Of a stretch of 64,000 nucleotides of DNA, positions 52,390 through 64,000 are shown piece by piece (positions within the stretch are counted from its first letter, which is position 1; each line of letters begins with the position of its first letter). The notes under the pieces were generated by a model. That model was not told the DNA's origin and made no database searches. It saw only the letters and a program-made list of their open reading frames with translations. The position numbers and the translations under genes were made by a program. The DNA comes from Stutzerimonas kunmingensis (GTDB lineage Bacteria; Pseudomonadota; Gammaproteobacteria; Pseudomonadales; Pseudomonadaceae): contig NZ_FORS01000006.1 in the NCBI RefSeq assembly GCF_900114065.1, positions 1-64,000 on the forward strand, given 5' to 3'.

Positions 52390-54258
52390 TTAAATCCACA
52401 GCTTCTTGAGATCGCGGCCACCGTAGATCAGGTTGACCATGGCGCGCGTCACGATGATTGCGGTAAACATCGACGTCAGGATGCCGATCGAAAGGGTGAC
52501 CGCGAAGCCCTTGATCGGGCCGGTCCCCATGGCGAACAGGATGCCGCCGACCAGCAGAGTGGTCAGATTGCCGTCGACGATCGCCGAGAAGGCCCGATCG
52601 AAGCCTTCATGGATGGCGCGCTGGATCGACATGCCATTGGCGATCTCCTCGCGGATTCGCGAGAAGATCAGCACGTTGGCATCCACCGCCATACCCATGG
52701 TCAACACGATACCGGCAATACCCGGAAGGGTCAGCGTGGCATTGAGCATCGACATCAGGGCTGTCAGCACGACCATATTGAACAGCAGCGCAATGGTCGC
52801 CAACACACCGAAGAACTTGTAGATCAGCACCATGAAGATGGCGACGAAGAGGAAGCCCCACATGGCTGCCTGGACGCCCAGCTTGATGTTTTCAGCGCCC
52901 AGGCTCGGGCCGATGGTGCGCTCTTCTGCGAAGTACATCGGCGCCGCCAGACCACCGGCGCGCAGCAGCAACGCCAGCTCTGACGACTCGCCCTGGCCAT
53001 CGAGGCCGGTGATGCGGAACTGGCTGCCGAGTGGCGACTGGATAGTTGCAAGGCTGATGATCTTCTTTTCTTCCTGGAAGGTCTCGACGCGCACTTCCTG
53101 CTCAACACCATCAACCGTCTGCCGCACATAGCGAGTCATCGGCCGCTGCTCGATGAAGATCACGGCCATGCTGCGCCCGACATTGTTGCGCGTGGCGCGA
53201 TTCATCAGATCGCCGCCATGGCCATCGAGCCGGATATTCACCTGCGGACGGCCATTCTCGTCGTAGCTGGCCTGGGCGTCGGTCACCTGATCACCTGTAA
53301 TGATCAGTGTGCGCTCAAGCTGAACCGGCGGGCGGCCCTCTTCGCGGAACTCGAAGGTTTCGGTGGAAGCACGCGATGCATCTGAATCGGCAGCCAGGCG
53401 GAACTCAAGGTTCGCCGTCTTGCCGAGGATACGTTTGGCCTCGGCCGTATCCTGCACACCCGGCAGCTCGACGACGATCCGATTGGCACCTTGGCGCTGA
53501 ACCAACGGCTCAGCCACGCCGAGTTCGTTGACGCGATTACGCACCGTGGTCAGATTCTGCTTGATCGAGTACTCGCGAATTTCCGCCAGCTTGGCTTCGG
53601 TCAGCGTCAGACGCAGCACGTACTGGCCGTTGCGCTCTGCGGACGTCAGCTCGAAGTCGGTAAATTCCTTGCGGATGAGCGATTGGGCTGCATCCAGGGT
53701 AGCCTCATCGGCAAAGCCCAACTGCACGGAATCCTTCAGATTCGGCAGACTGCGGTATCGCACACGCTCCTTGCGCAGCAGACTCTTGACCTCACCCTCG
53801 GAGACGTTCAGGCGCGTTTCAATTGCCTTGTCCATGTCCACTTCCAGGAGGAAGTGCACACCACCGGAGAGATCCAGACCAAGCTTCATCGGGCTTGCGC
53901 CAAGATTGCGCAACCAGTCGGGAGTCGTAGGCGCCAGATTGAGCGCAACTACGTAGGCGTCGCCGAGCGCGCGGCGCACGATATCTTTTGCCGGCAACTG
54001 ATCATCCTGACGCTCGAGACGCACAAGGCCACCTCGGCCCTGCTCGTCCAGGGACGCAGACTTGACCGCGATACCACCATCCACGAGTGCTTTGCTGATG
54101 CGCTCAAGGTCTGCCTCGCCGATCTCCTGCGATGTGCTGGCACCGGTAACCTGAATCGCCGGGTCATCCGGATAGAGGTTGGGAGCAGAGTAAATAAAGG
54201 CGATCGCGAGCACTGCCAGAATCAGCAGGTATTTCCAGAGAGGGAATCTATTGAGCAT
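52390..54258 (-). CDS. secD: Protein translocase accessory subunit SecD
   Basis: A 622-residue membrane protein. It has an N-terminal helix, a large periplasmic P1 region with GLDLSGGVHFLLEVD, and a C-terminal membrane domain with GMAVDANVLIFSRIREE, including the conserved Asp needed for proton coupling. Length is typical for Pseudomonas SecD. It lies between yajC and secF. Confidence 0.97.
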   Translation of the reverse strand: MLNRFPLWKYLLILAVLAIAFIYSAPNLYPDDPAIQVTGASTSQEIGEADLERISKALVDGGIAVKSASLDEQGRGGLVRLERQDDQLPAKDIVRRALGDAYVVALNLAPTTPDWLRNLGASPMKLGLDLSGGVHFLLEVDMDKAIETRLNVSEGEVKSLLRKERVRYRSLPNLKDSVQLGFADEATLDAAQSLIRKEFTDFELTSAERNGQYVLRLTLTEAKLAEIREYSIKQNLTTVRNRVNELGVAEPLVQRQGANRIVVELPGVQDTAEAKRILGKTANLEFRLAADSDASRASTETFEFREEGRPPVQLERTLIITGDQVTDAQASYDENGRPQVNIRLDGHGGDLMNRATRNNVGRSMAVIFIEQRPMTRYVRQTVDGVEQEVRVETFQEEKKIISLATIQSPLGSQFRITGLDGQGESSELALLLRAGGLAAPMYFAEERTIGPSLGAENIKLGVQAAMWGFLFVAIFMVLIYKFFGVLATIALLFNMVVLTALMSMLNATLTLPGIAGIVLTMGMAVDANVLIFSRIREEIANGMSIQRAIHEGFDRAFSAIVDGNLTTLLVGGILFAMGTGPIKGFAVTLSIGILTSMFTAIIVTRAMVNLIYGGRDLKKLWI

Positions 54259-54322
54259 GACGCAGCCCGTTTAATGAACGCGGGGCGCCTTGCGCGCCCC
54301 GTCGATATTGAATGAAGTCAGC

Positions 54323-54652
54323 TCAGATGGCTTTCAGTGTGCCCTTGGGCAACGTTGCGGCGATCGCCACTTTCTGGAACTTCAGCTCAACGTTGTCAGA
54401 CACCTCGATCACCACGAAGTCATCGGCAACCTTGGTGACCTTGCCAGCGATACCGCCGGAAGTGACCACTTCGTCGCCCTTCTGCAGGCCGGCGATCAGG
54501 TTCTTGTGTTCCTTGGCACGCTTGGACTGGGGGCGCCAGATCATCAGGTAGAAGATGACCAGAAAACCGACCAGAAAAACCCACTCGAAACCAGTACCAG
54601 CAGGACCAGCAGCAGCCTCCTGGGCATAGGCGGCGGGAATCAGAAAGCTCAT
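54323..54652 (-). CDS. yajC: Sec translocon accessory protein YajC
   Basis: A 109-residue protein with one membrane helix (FEWVFLVGFLVIFYLMIWRP) followed by the cytoplasmic block GLQKGDEVVTSGGIAGKV. It forms a complex with SecDF. Located between tgt and secD, the conserved order. Confidence 0.96.
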   Translation of the reverse strand: MSFLIPAAYAQEAAAGPAGTGFEWVFLVGFLVIFYLMIWRPQSKRAKEHKNLIAGLQKGDEVVTSGGIAGKVTKVADDFVVIEVSDNVELKFQKVAIAATLPKGTLKAI

Positions 54653-54694
54653 GTAGCACTCCTGTTGCAGAAAGGATTGTTTTGTTCTGGCACG

Positions 54695-56874
<2,180 letters not shown>

Positions 56875-56945
56875 GGATCGGAGGTCGGGACGCGGAAAGG
56901 GCGCAAATCTTATCCGAAACACGTCGACCTGACCACGCCAAGCGA

Positions 56946-56974
56946 TTGACCACCCCGTCGCGCATCCCTATACT
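56946..56974 (+). promoter_or_regulatory. Promoter of the tRNA-Leu gene
   Basis: TTGACC (56946-56951) and TATACT (56969-56974) are spaced by 17 bp. The tRNA begins 14 nt downstream, after a GC-rich stretch typical of stable-RNA promoters. Confidence 0.8.
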
Positions 56975-56987
56975 GCGCGCCCACTGT

Positions 56988-57074
56988 GCCTCGATGGCGG
57001 AATCGGTAGACGCAGCGGATTCAAAATCCGCCGTTGGTAACAACGTGAGAGTTCGAGTCTCTCTCGAGGCACCA
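56988..57074 (+). tRNA. tRNA-Leu (anticodon CAA)
   Basis: An 87-nt class II tRNA with acceptor stem GCCTCGA/TCGAGGC, encoded ACCA end, anticodon stem GCGGA/TCCGC with loop TTCAAAA, a long variable arm (CGTTGGTAACAACG) and T-loop GTTCGAGTC. It reads UUG codons. Confidence 0.97.
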
Positions 57075-57567
57075 TCAGTGAATCGCTACAACGCAGCCAA
57101 GCTGCATGCTTAGCGAAACGGGTAACCGGATCGCCTGCAAATCTAACGCCGTAGCGAAGCTTCAAAGCGCACCAGCCGCATGCAAGCATCCAGACAATCT
57201 GGATCGGCAGCACGGCAAGCAACGTCACTACATCGCTTTTCCTCAGACTGACACTCGATATCGATGCAGTCGACTCGTGGCAGTGCCTCTCTCGCAACAG
57301 CGAATAAGGCGAGTCAAAGCCACGTCAAAAAGCGCCAAATGGCGCCGCCTGGACAGGCAAATTCTATGGCTCCGAGGGGTTGGCATTCCCTGGCGAGTTA
57401 TCGTAGAGTGTGCCCACTGTGTTTGCATGGGTCGCTGTTGAATCGTGACCTGGTGCAGTAGATCTTCAGATCCGCTACTCCGCTCGACTCTCTTACTCCT
57501 TGCAACCAGTTCCAGCTTCCTGCTCTGCGGGGGCAATTCTACTTTTGAGTTTCAAGGATACAAAGAC
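57075..57567. other. Intergenic region before the cold-shock gene
   Basis: No convincing gene. The last 130 bases probably form the long 5' untranslated leader usual for csp genes (C/T-rich, with ACTCCTTGCAACC stretches). A short frame starting at 57445 in phase with csp is not conserved and is taken as leader. Confidence 0.5.
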
Positions 57568-57780
57568 ATGTCGAATCGTCAGAACGGTACCGTCAAGTGG
57601 TTTAACGACGAGAAAGGTTTTGGTTTCATCACTCCCGAGAGCGGTCCGGATCTGTTCGTGCACTTCCGCGCGATCGAAGGCAACGGCTTCAAGAGCCTGA
57701 AAGAAGGCCAGAAAGTCAGTTTCGTCGCAGTGCAAGGTCAAAAGGGCATGCAGGCAGACCAGGTTCAGATCCTGGGCTAA
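57568..57780 (+). CDS. Cold-shock domain protein (CspA family)
   Basis: A 70-residue single CSD protein starting [23 protein letters not shown]1 is KGFGFI and RNP2 is LFVHF. It acts as a nucleic-acid chaperone binding single-stranded RNA. A strong terminator follows. Pseudomonas has several paralogues; cold induction cannot be told from sequence. Confidence 0.95.
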   Translation: MSNRQNGTVKWFNDEKGFGFITPESGPDLFVHFRAIEGNGFKSLKEGQKVSFVAVQGQKGMQADQVQILG

Positions 57781-57792
57781 GCCTCTTCTCCG

Positions 57793-57826
57793 AAAAGCCC
57801 CTGATGTTGCCATCAGGGGCTTTTTT
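57793..57826 (+). terminator. Terminator after the cold-shock gene
   Basis: AAAAGCCCCTGATG-TTGC-CATCAGGGGC then TTTTTT: a 10-bp stem with a T-run, 13 nt after the stop. Confidence 0.95.
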
Positions 57827-57878
57827 ATGCGCGCAATTCCGTAGAATGCGCCGCCCACCTCTTTGATCGAGACACCCA

Positions 57879-58376
57879 ATGCGCAGACACCTGCTCAGCC
57901 CGCAGGGCCAGTTTCCCGCCGCCGGCCTGGTACGCCGGCTTGCTGCAATGTTCTATGACAGCCTGCTGTGCATCGCCTTGATGATGGTGGTGACACTGCT
58001 CTATCAGCAAGTCCTGCTGCGCCTGCTCTACGGCAGTGAACAGCTGCAGCAGCTCGCGGATGCCGGCCGCCTGGACATCGACCCCCTGCTCTCGACGCTG
58101 CTGCTGTTCAGCCTGTTCGGCTTTTTCGCCAAGTTCTGGACCCACAGCGGCCAAACGCTGGGCATGCAGGTCTGGGGCATCCGGATCCAGAATGCAGACG
58201 GAACCGCCATCGATCTTTGGCAGGCGCTTCTGCGTTTTCTGATCGCACTGGTTTCGCTGCTGTGCCTGGGCATGGGTTATTGGTGGATGCTGCTCGACAA
58301 ACAGAACCGCACCTGGCACGACATGTACTCGGAGAGCCAGGCCGTTCAGCTACCGAAGAACATTCACAAGAAGTGA
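57879..58376 (+). CDS. RDD family membrane protein
   Basis: A 165-residue membrane protein with three to four helices. It starts with the RDD motif region (AGLVRRLAAMFYDSLLCIAL: the Arg and Asp pair), then QTLGMQVWGIRI and ends with NRTWHDMYSES. RDD proteins are proposed transporters or ion antiporters; this one is uncharacterised. Located next to lptG as in other Pseudomonas. Confidence 0.88.
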   Translation: MRRHLLSPQGQFPAAGLVRRLAAMFYDSLLCIALMMVVTLLYQQVLLRLLYGSEQLQQLADAGRLDIDPLLSTLLLFSLFGFFAKFWTHSGQTLGMQVWGIRIQNADGTAIDLWQALLRFLIALVSLLCLGMGYWWMLLDKQNRTWHDMYSESQAVQLPKNIHKK

Positions 58377-58454
58377 CTTTGCTCTACGCACCGAGCCAAC
58401 AATGACCCAAACCTTGTCGACAGCGCCTCCGGCGGTTCACGCCGGAGGCACCCG

Positions 58455-59516
58455 TCATCCCGCCCGACGCAGCAACCAGGCACCGATGAGTGCACAGATG
58501 CCCGCTGGCAGCACCACCGCAAGCAACGGCGAGAAGCCGAACACCTGGCTAGCCGGCCCGAGCAAATCCTGAATAATGCGGAATACGAAGCCGACCACTA
58601 CGCCGGTAAAGATGCGCTGACCAAGCGTGACCGAGCGCAGCGGCCCGAAGATGAACGAGATCGCCAGCAGCACCAGCGCAACGGTGACGGCCGGCTGCAG
58701 CACCTTGGTCCAGAATGCCAGCCAGTAGCGACCGTTGTTCAACCCCTGCTCGCCCAGGTAGTGGATATAGCGCCACAAGCCGGTGATCGATAGCGCTTCC
58801 GGCTCCATCACCACCGTGCCGAGTAGCTGCGGCGTCAGCTGAACATCCCAGCGTTCCTGCGGCGTGCGCACCACCTCGGTGTGATCGCCGCGAAAATGGG
58901 TGGTCGAGATATTCTCGAGCAGCCAGTGATCAGCCTGATAGCTGGCGCGACGGGCAAAACTGGACGACAACAGGCGGCGCTCGTCATCGAAGCGATAACG
59001 TGTCACCCCCACCAGCATGCCGCCGGGCTGCACGGCGTTGACGTGCACGAACTCGTTCTCCTGCCGGTGCCACAGGCCGCGTTTGCTGCTCTGCGCCTCG
59101 CCTGCGCCCTGCGCCAGGGAGCGCCGCGCCTGGGCGATGTCCTCGGTCGCTGGCGCAACGTACTCACCGATCAGAATGCCGGCAATGAGCAGCACCAGCA
59201 TCGGCTTCATCACCGCCACCACGATGCGCCCCAGCGAGACACCAGCCGCGCGCATGATGGTCAGCTCGCTGCTGCTGGCAAGCGTGCCAAGGCCGATCAA
59301 ACAACCGATCAGTGCCGCCATAGGCAGCATTTCATACAGACGCCGAGGCGACGTCAGCAGCACGTACTGCAGGGCATCGCCCAGCCCGTAGCTGCCTTCT
59401 ACATCACTCAATTCATCGATGAACGCGAATAGCAGAGCCAGACCCACGATGATGCCGAGGACAGTCAGAATCGCGAGAAAGACATGGACTCCGATGTAGC
59501 GATCCAGCTTAACCAC
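58455..59516 (-). CDS. lptG: LPS export ABC transporter permease LptG
   Basis: A 353-residue permease. It has three N-terminal and three C-terminal membrane helices around a periplasmic jellyroll domain (GLWHRQENEFVHVNAVQPGG). It starts VVKLDRYIGVHVF with a GTG at 59516 that overlaps the lptF stop by 8 nt. With LptF and LptB it extracts lipopolysaccharide from the inner membrane. Confidence 0.95.
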   Translation of the reverse strand: MVKLDRYIGVHVFLAILTVLGIIVGLALLFAFIDELSDVEGSYGLGDALQYVLLTSPRRLYEMLPMAALIGCLIGLGTLASSSELTIMRAAGVSLGRIVVAVMKPMLVLLIAGILIGEYVAPATEDIAQARRSLAQGAGEAQSSKRGLWHRQENEFVHVNAVQPGGMLVGVTRYRFDDERRLLSSSFARRASYQADHWLLENISTTHFRGDHTEVVRTPQERWDVQLTPQLLGTVVMEPEALSITGLWRYIHYLGEQGLNNGRYWLAFWTKVLQPAVTVALVLLAISFIFGPLRSVTLGQRIFTGVVVGFVFRIIQDLLGPASQVFGFSPLLAVVLPAGICALIGAWLLRRAG

Positions 59517-60630
59517 GAGCCACCTCCCGCTGCGCACTGCCCTTCTTCATCCGCAGCCTGATCGGCTCCCAGTACAGCATCAACAGGCCTATCGCCAGGA
59601 ACAGCCCGTGCACCCACCAAAGGCCCAGCGCCATCGGGATTCGCCCCTTGTCCAGCGCACCGCGCACGGCGATCAGCAACGCGAGGTAGGTCATGTACAG
59701 AAGGATCGCCGGCAGCAGCTTGAGAAAACGCCCCTGTCGCGGATTCACCTTGGCCAGCGGCACCGCGAGCACGGTGACGACGAACACCAGCAACGGCAAT
59801 GAGAAGCGCCACTGCAGCTCGGTGCGATGCCGGATGTTGTCGCTGCCGAGCAGCTCCCGAGTCGGCAGCGCCTCACGCTCGCTCAGCTCCATGCTCACCT
59901 CCGGCTTGGGAAGCAGCACGCCATAGGTGTCGTACTGGATGGCGCGGTAATCGGCCTGCCCCGGGCTGCCGTCATAGCGATAGCCATTTTCCAGAATCAG
60001 ATAGCGACTGCCATCGGGCTGGACTTCCTGCCGTCCGCTCTCGGCAACCAGCACCGACAGCCCGCTTTCCTTTCCGGTCTGACGCGAAACATTGGTTTCG
60101 GAGATGAACACCCCGCCGAGCTCGCTGCGATCAGCCGACAGTTCGCGGGTGTAGGTTACCCGTGACCCGCCGCGCAACGTCTGGAAGCGCCCCGGCACCA
60201 GCGTGTCGAACTCGGTCAGGGAGTCCTGCTGATTGAGGATACGGTCCACCTCGGCGATGCCCTGCGGCGCCAACCCCAGGCTCAGCCAGCCCACCACGCC
60301 CGCCACCAGGGCGGCGGGCGCCAGGCTGTAGACCAGCAGCCGGCGCTGGCTCATGCCCGTGGCCGAAAGCACGGTCATTTCGCTTTCCAGATAGAGGCGC
60401 CCGTAGGCCAGCAGAATGCCGAGAAACAGTCCGAGCGGGAGGATGAGCTGCAGAAAGCCGGGCAGACGAAAGCCCATGATCAGCAACAGCACCCCTGGGT
60501 CGAGCAGTCCCTGCGCAGCCTGCGCCAGATACTTGATGAAACGGCCACTCATGATGATTACCAGCAGCACGGCACTGACCGCGCTCATGGTGACCAGCAG
60601 CTCTCGGGACAGGTAACGAAAGACGATCAA
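59509..60630 (-). CDS. lptF: LPS export ABC transporter permease LptF
   Basis: A permease of about 373 residues with the YjgP/YjgQ architecture: IVFRYLSRELLVTM at the start, six membrane helices and a periplasmic domain (RFQTLRGGSRVTYT, GVFISETN). I take TTG 60630 as start because the conserved I-V-F-R-Y-L-S-R-E follows at once and GGAG lies about 12 nt upstream. It is divergent from pepA. Confidence 0.94.
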   Translation of the reverse strand: MIVFRYLSRELLVTMSAVSAVLLVIIMSGRFIKYLAQAAQGLLDPGVLLLIMGFRLPGFLQLILPLGLFLGILLAYGRLYLESEMTVLSATGMSQRRLLVYSLAPAALVAGVVGWLSLGLAPQGIAEVDRILNQQDSLTEFDTLVPGRFQTLRGGSRVTYTRELSADRSELGGVFISETNVSRQTGKESGLSVLVAESGRQEVQPDGSRYLILENGYRYDGSPGQADYRAIQYDTYGVLLPKPEVSMELSEREALPTRELLGSDNIRHRTELQWRFSLPLLVFVVTVLAVPLAKVNPRQGRFLKLLPAILLYMTYLALLIAVRGALDKGRIPMALGLWWVHGLFLAIGLLMLYWEPIRLRMKKGSAQREVARG

Positions 60631-60813
60631 ACCAGACACTCCAGGGTTGTCAGGCTCTGGCGGCAACGCTCAAACTAGCCGCCAGTTGCCGGCCCGCCGG
60701 AGCGGGCCGTTGGAAATTGGGTAATGACGCACCGAGCGGACGCGGACCGCCGCGCCGAAACAATCGCCGAAGCATCGACGATTGCAACGTTTCTAGCCTA
60801 GCGCAGTCGTTAG

Positions 60814-62385
<1,572 letters not shown>

Positions 62386-62460
62386 GATGCACCTGGCCGT
62401 CGCGCCTGATCCCTCGGGCCGGAGCCGCCTTGCGCTGCCCGGCCAGAGCGGAGCACGCCC

Positions 62461-62880
62461 ATGACGCGGGTCGAATTCTACGTCCTGCCCGACGCCAACC
62501 CGACCGGCCGCCTGCGGGCGGCCTGTCAGTTGGCGGCCAAGGGCTGGCAACACGGCATGCAGGTATTCATTCGCTGCGTCGATGAAACGCAGTCAAGCGA
62601 GGTCGACGAGCTACTCTGGGGCTTTCGCGCCGAGCGCTTCATTCCCCACGAGCAACACGTCGACGACCCGAAGGCCCCGGTAGTGATCGGTGTCGACCAG
62701 GCACCTCAATTCACGCAGGGCCTCTTGATCAACCTGGGATCAACGCTTTCTTCGCACATCGACCAGTTCAGCCGGGTCATCGAGATCGTCAACCAGGAAC
62801 CGCAACTGCTGACCGCCTGCCGGGAGAATTTCCGCCTGTATCGACGCCAGGGCTATGATCCGAAACGGGTCGAGCTTTAA
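62461..62880 (+). CDS. holC: DNA polymerase III chi subunit
   Basis: A 139-residue HolC starting MTRVEFYVLPDANPTGRLRA. It contains FIRCVDE, LLWGFRAERFIPHE, and a C-terminal NFRLYRRQGYDPKRVEL. Chi links the clamp loader with SSB. It lies between pepA and valS in the standard order. Confidence 0.96.
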   Translation: MTRVEFYVLPDANPTGRLRAACQLAAKGWQHGMQVFIRCVDETQSSEVDELLWGFRAERFIPHEQHVDDPKAPVVIGVDQAPQFTQGLLINLGSTLSSHIDQFSRVIEIVNQEPQLLTACRENFRLYRRQGYDPKRVEL

Positions 62881-62951
62881 GACCAACCATTCGACAGCAA
62901 GGGAAAACCCCTGGCAGCCGCCGGGATGCTCAAGCCCCGGAAACTTCTGAG

Positions 62952-63338
62952 ATGACACCGAAAGCCCCGAACAAACCCGCCGAACTGCTGAGCGATCTCG
63001 AGTCCATTCGCGCCCTGCTCGGTGACGATTTTCCAGACGAGGCTCCGGCCGGCGCAGCGCTGGACCCGGACAGCATTCCGCTGCTGTCCGATATCGTCGA
63101 GCCAGCGCCTGCCGTTCCGGCCGCGAGCGCCAGCGACGACGAGCCGCGGGAAACCAGCGTGCGCAGCGCGTTTCGCTCCCTGGCCGAACGGCACATCGAC
63201 CACGAGCTGCGCACCGTGGCCAATCTGATCCTGCAGGAAGTGATCGACGACTTCGTGCCGCAGATCGAGGCGGAACTCAAGCGTCGCCTCGAGAGCCGAA
63301 TCGAGCGCCTGGTACGCACGCCCCCGCCTCGCTCCTGA
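62952..63338 (+). CDS. Conserved hypothetical protein between holC and valS
   Basis: A 128-residue protein. The acidic Pro/Ala-rich N-terminal half contains LLSDLESIRALLGDD and SIPLLSDIVEP. The helical C-terminal half contains HELRTVANLILQEVIDDFVPQIEAELKRRL. Pseudomonads carry a similar gene at this place. No known function; the repeated L-L-S-D-x-x-x-I pattern is of the type seen in short interaction motifs. Confidence 0.78.
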   Translation: MTPKAPNKPAELLSDLESIRALLGDDFPDEAPAGAALDPDSIPLLSDIVEPAPAVPAASASDDEPRETSVRSAFRSLAERHIDHELRTVANLILQEVIDDFVPQIEAELKRRLESRIERLVRTPPPRS

Positions 63339-63370
63339 GTCATCCGCGACAATGCGCAGTTAATAAGTAC

Positions 63371-63400
63371 GGCCGCGTAATCTCGCGGCCGTTTGCCTTT
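63371..63400 (+). terminator. Hairpin between the hypothetical gene and valS
   Basis: CGGCCGCG-TAATCT-CGCGGCCG is a perfect 8-bp stem followed by TTTGCCTTT. Probably a terminator of the pepA-holC run. Confidence 0.6.
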
Positions 63401-63445
63401 ATACTTGCCCGTTTTTCCGACCAGCCGTTTTAAGGGTCCCGCCGC

Positions 63446-64000
63446 ATGGACAAGACCTACCAGCCGCACGCCATCGAGACTTCCTGGTACCAGACCTGGG
63501 AATCGAACAACTATTTCGCCCCGCAAGGTTCCGGCGAGCCCTACACCATCATGATCCCGCCGCCGAACGTCACCGGCAGCCTGCACATGGGTCACGGCTT
63601 CAACAACGCCATCATGGATGCTTTGATCCGCTGGCGCCGCATGCAGGGCCGCAACACCCTGTGGCAGCCAGGCACAGACCATGCTGGTATCGCCACGCAG
63701 ATGGTGGTCGAGCGCCAGCTCGGCGCGCAGGGCGTTTCGCGTCATGACCTTGGACGCGAGAAGTTTCTCGAGAAGGTCTGGCAGTGGAAGGAAGAGTCCG
63801 GCGGCACCATCACCCGGCAGATCCGTCGTCTGGGCTCCTCGGTGGACTGGTCGCGCGAGCGCTTCACCATGGACGACGGCCTCTCCGAGGCGGTCAAGGA
63901 AGCCTTCGTCCGCCTGCACGAGGACGGCCTGATCTATCGCGGCAAGCGCCTGGTCAACTGGGACACCAAGCTGCACACCGCGATCTCAGACCTCGAAGTC
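63446..64000 (+). CDS. valS: Valyl-tRNA synthetase (5' part, runs off window)
   Basis: The first 185 codons of ValRS are present, from ATG 63446 ([19 protein letters not shown]). The class I HIGH-type motif is in [15 protein letters not shown], and the editing-domain approach is at [13 protein letters not shown]. The frame is open to the window end, as expected for a protein of about 940 residues. Confidence 0.97.
   Translation, partial: MDKTYQPHAIETSWYQTWESNNYFAPQGSGEPYTIMIPPPNVTGSLHMGHGFNNAIMDALIRWRRMQGRNTLWQPGTDHAGIATQMVVERQLGAQGVSRHDLGREKFLEKVWQWKEESGGTITRQIRRLGSSVDWSRERFTMDDGLSEAVKEAFVRLHEDGLIYRGKRLVNWDTKLHTAISDLEV

Noticed and set aside
52342..52983. 213-codon + strand frame opposite secD/secF
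   Set aside because: Low-complexity His/Asp/Gln-rich translation typical of antisense to membrane-protein genes.

Overview
The right-hand 35 kb (about 28.6-64 kb) is ordinary core chromosome of a Pseudomonas-type gammaproteobacterium, most like the P. stutzeri (Stutzerimonas) group. Gene content and order (aminotransferase, cysE-like, der-bamB-yfgM-hisS-ispG-rodZ-pilF-rlmN-ndk-iscX-fdx-hscA-hscB-iscA-iscU-iscS-iscR-cysE-trmJ, suhB, secF-secD-yajC-tgt-queA, tRNA-Leu, lptG-lptF, pepA-holC-valS) follow what I remember of the P. aeruginosa PAO1 PA3798-PA3834 segment. The assignment to the stutzeri group is inference from composition and protein similarity, not a computed result.

The left-hand 28.6 kb is a mosaic accessory island. 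Its right edge is inside endA: only the part of endonuclease I from the catalytic His of the HIVPAW motif onward remains (28639-29142). Directly against that junction, reading away from it, is a four-gene overlapping operon of three different tyrosine recombinases and a small helix-turn-helix/coiled-coil protein (28545 to 23468). This is the hallmark ginABCD module of GInt-type genomic islands (genomic islands with three integrases). The island's other end and the 5' half of endA are not in the window, so the cargo runs from 23.4 kb leftwards past position 1.

The cargo, from right to left, is as follows. (a) A secreted EEP-family nuclease, a BPSL0761-like small protein behind a 14-C homopolymer, and a divergent XRE-regulator/hypothetical pair with two perfect palindromes between them. 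(b) A Tn21/Tn1721-subgroup Tn3-family transposon (7345-20396) with chromate-resistance genes chrB and chrA. Its tnpA is split by a second, related Tn3-family transposon (12536-18990, perfect 38-bp ends, exact 5-bp duplication GACTG) that brings its own TnpA and resolvase, a HepT/MntA toxin-antitoxin pair, a cupin and several small proteins. (c) A reactive-chlorine-type pair: an RclR-like AraC regulator convergent with an RclC-like DUF417 membrane protein. (d) An orphan, AT-rich but intact-looking sdhC. (e) A GC-rich block with a sulfite-oxidase-like molybdoenzyme overlapping a flavin reductase, a thiolase remnant, glutaredoxin and DUF427 genes, whose style suggests an alphaproteobacterial donor (inference).

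Taken together the cargo reads as stress and toxicant resistance (chromate, hypochlorous/oxidative stress, possibly respiratory-inhibitor resistance). Many genes are broken at element boundaries: endA, ccmI, a DUF6088 gene, a chrC/MFS fusion, a chrB/chrA scar and the outer tnpA. The core half contains complete pathways: Fe-S cluster assembly with an IscR-type promoter, Sec translocation accessory proteins, queuosine tRNA modification and LPS export permeases.
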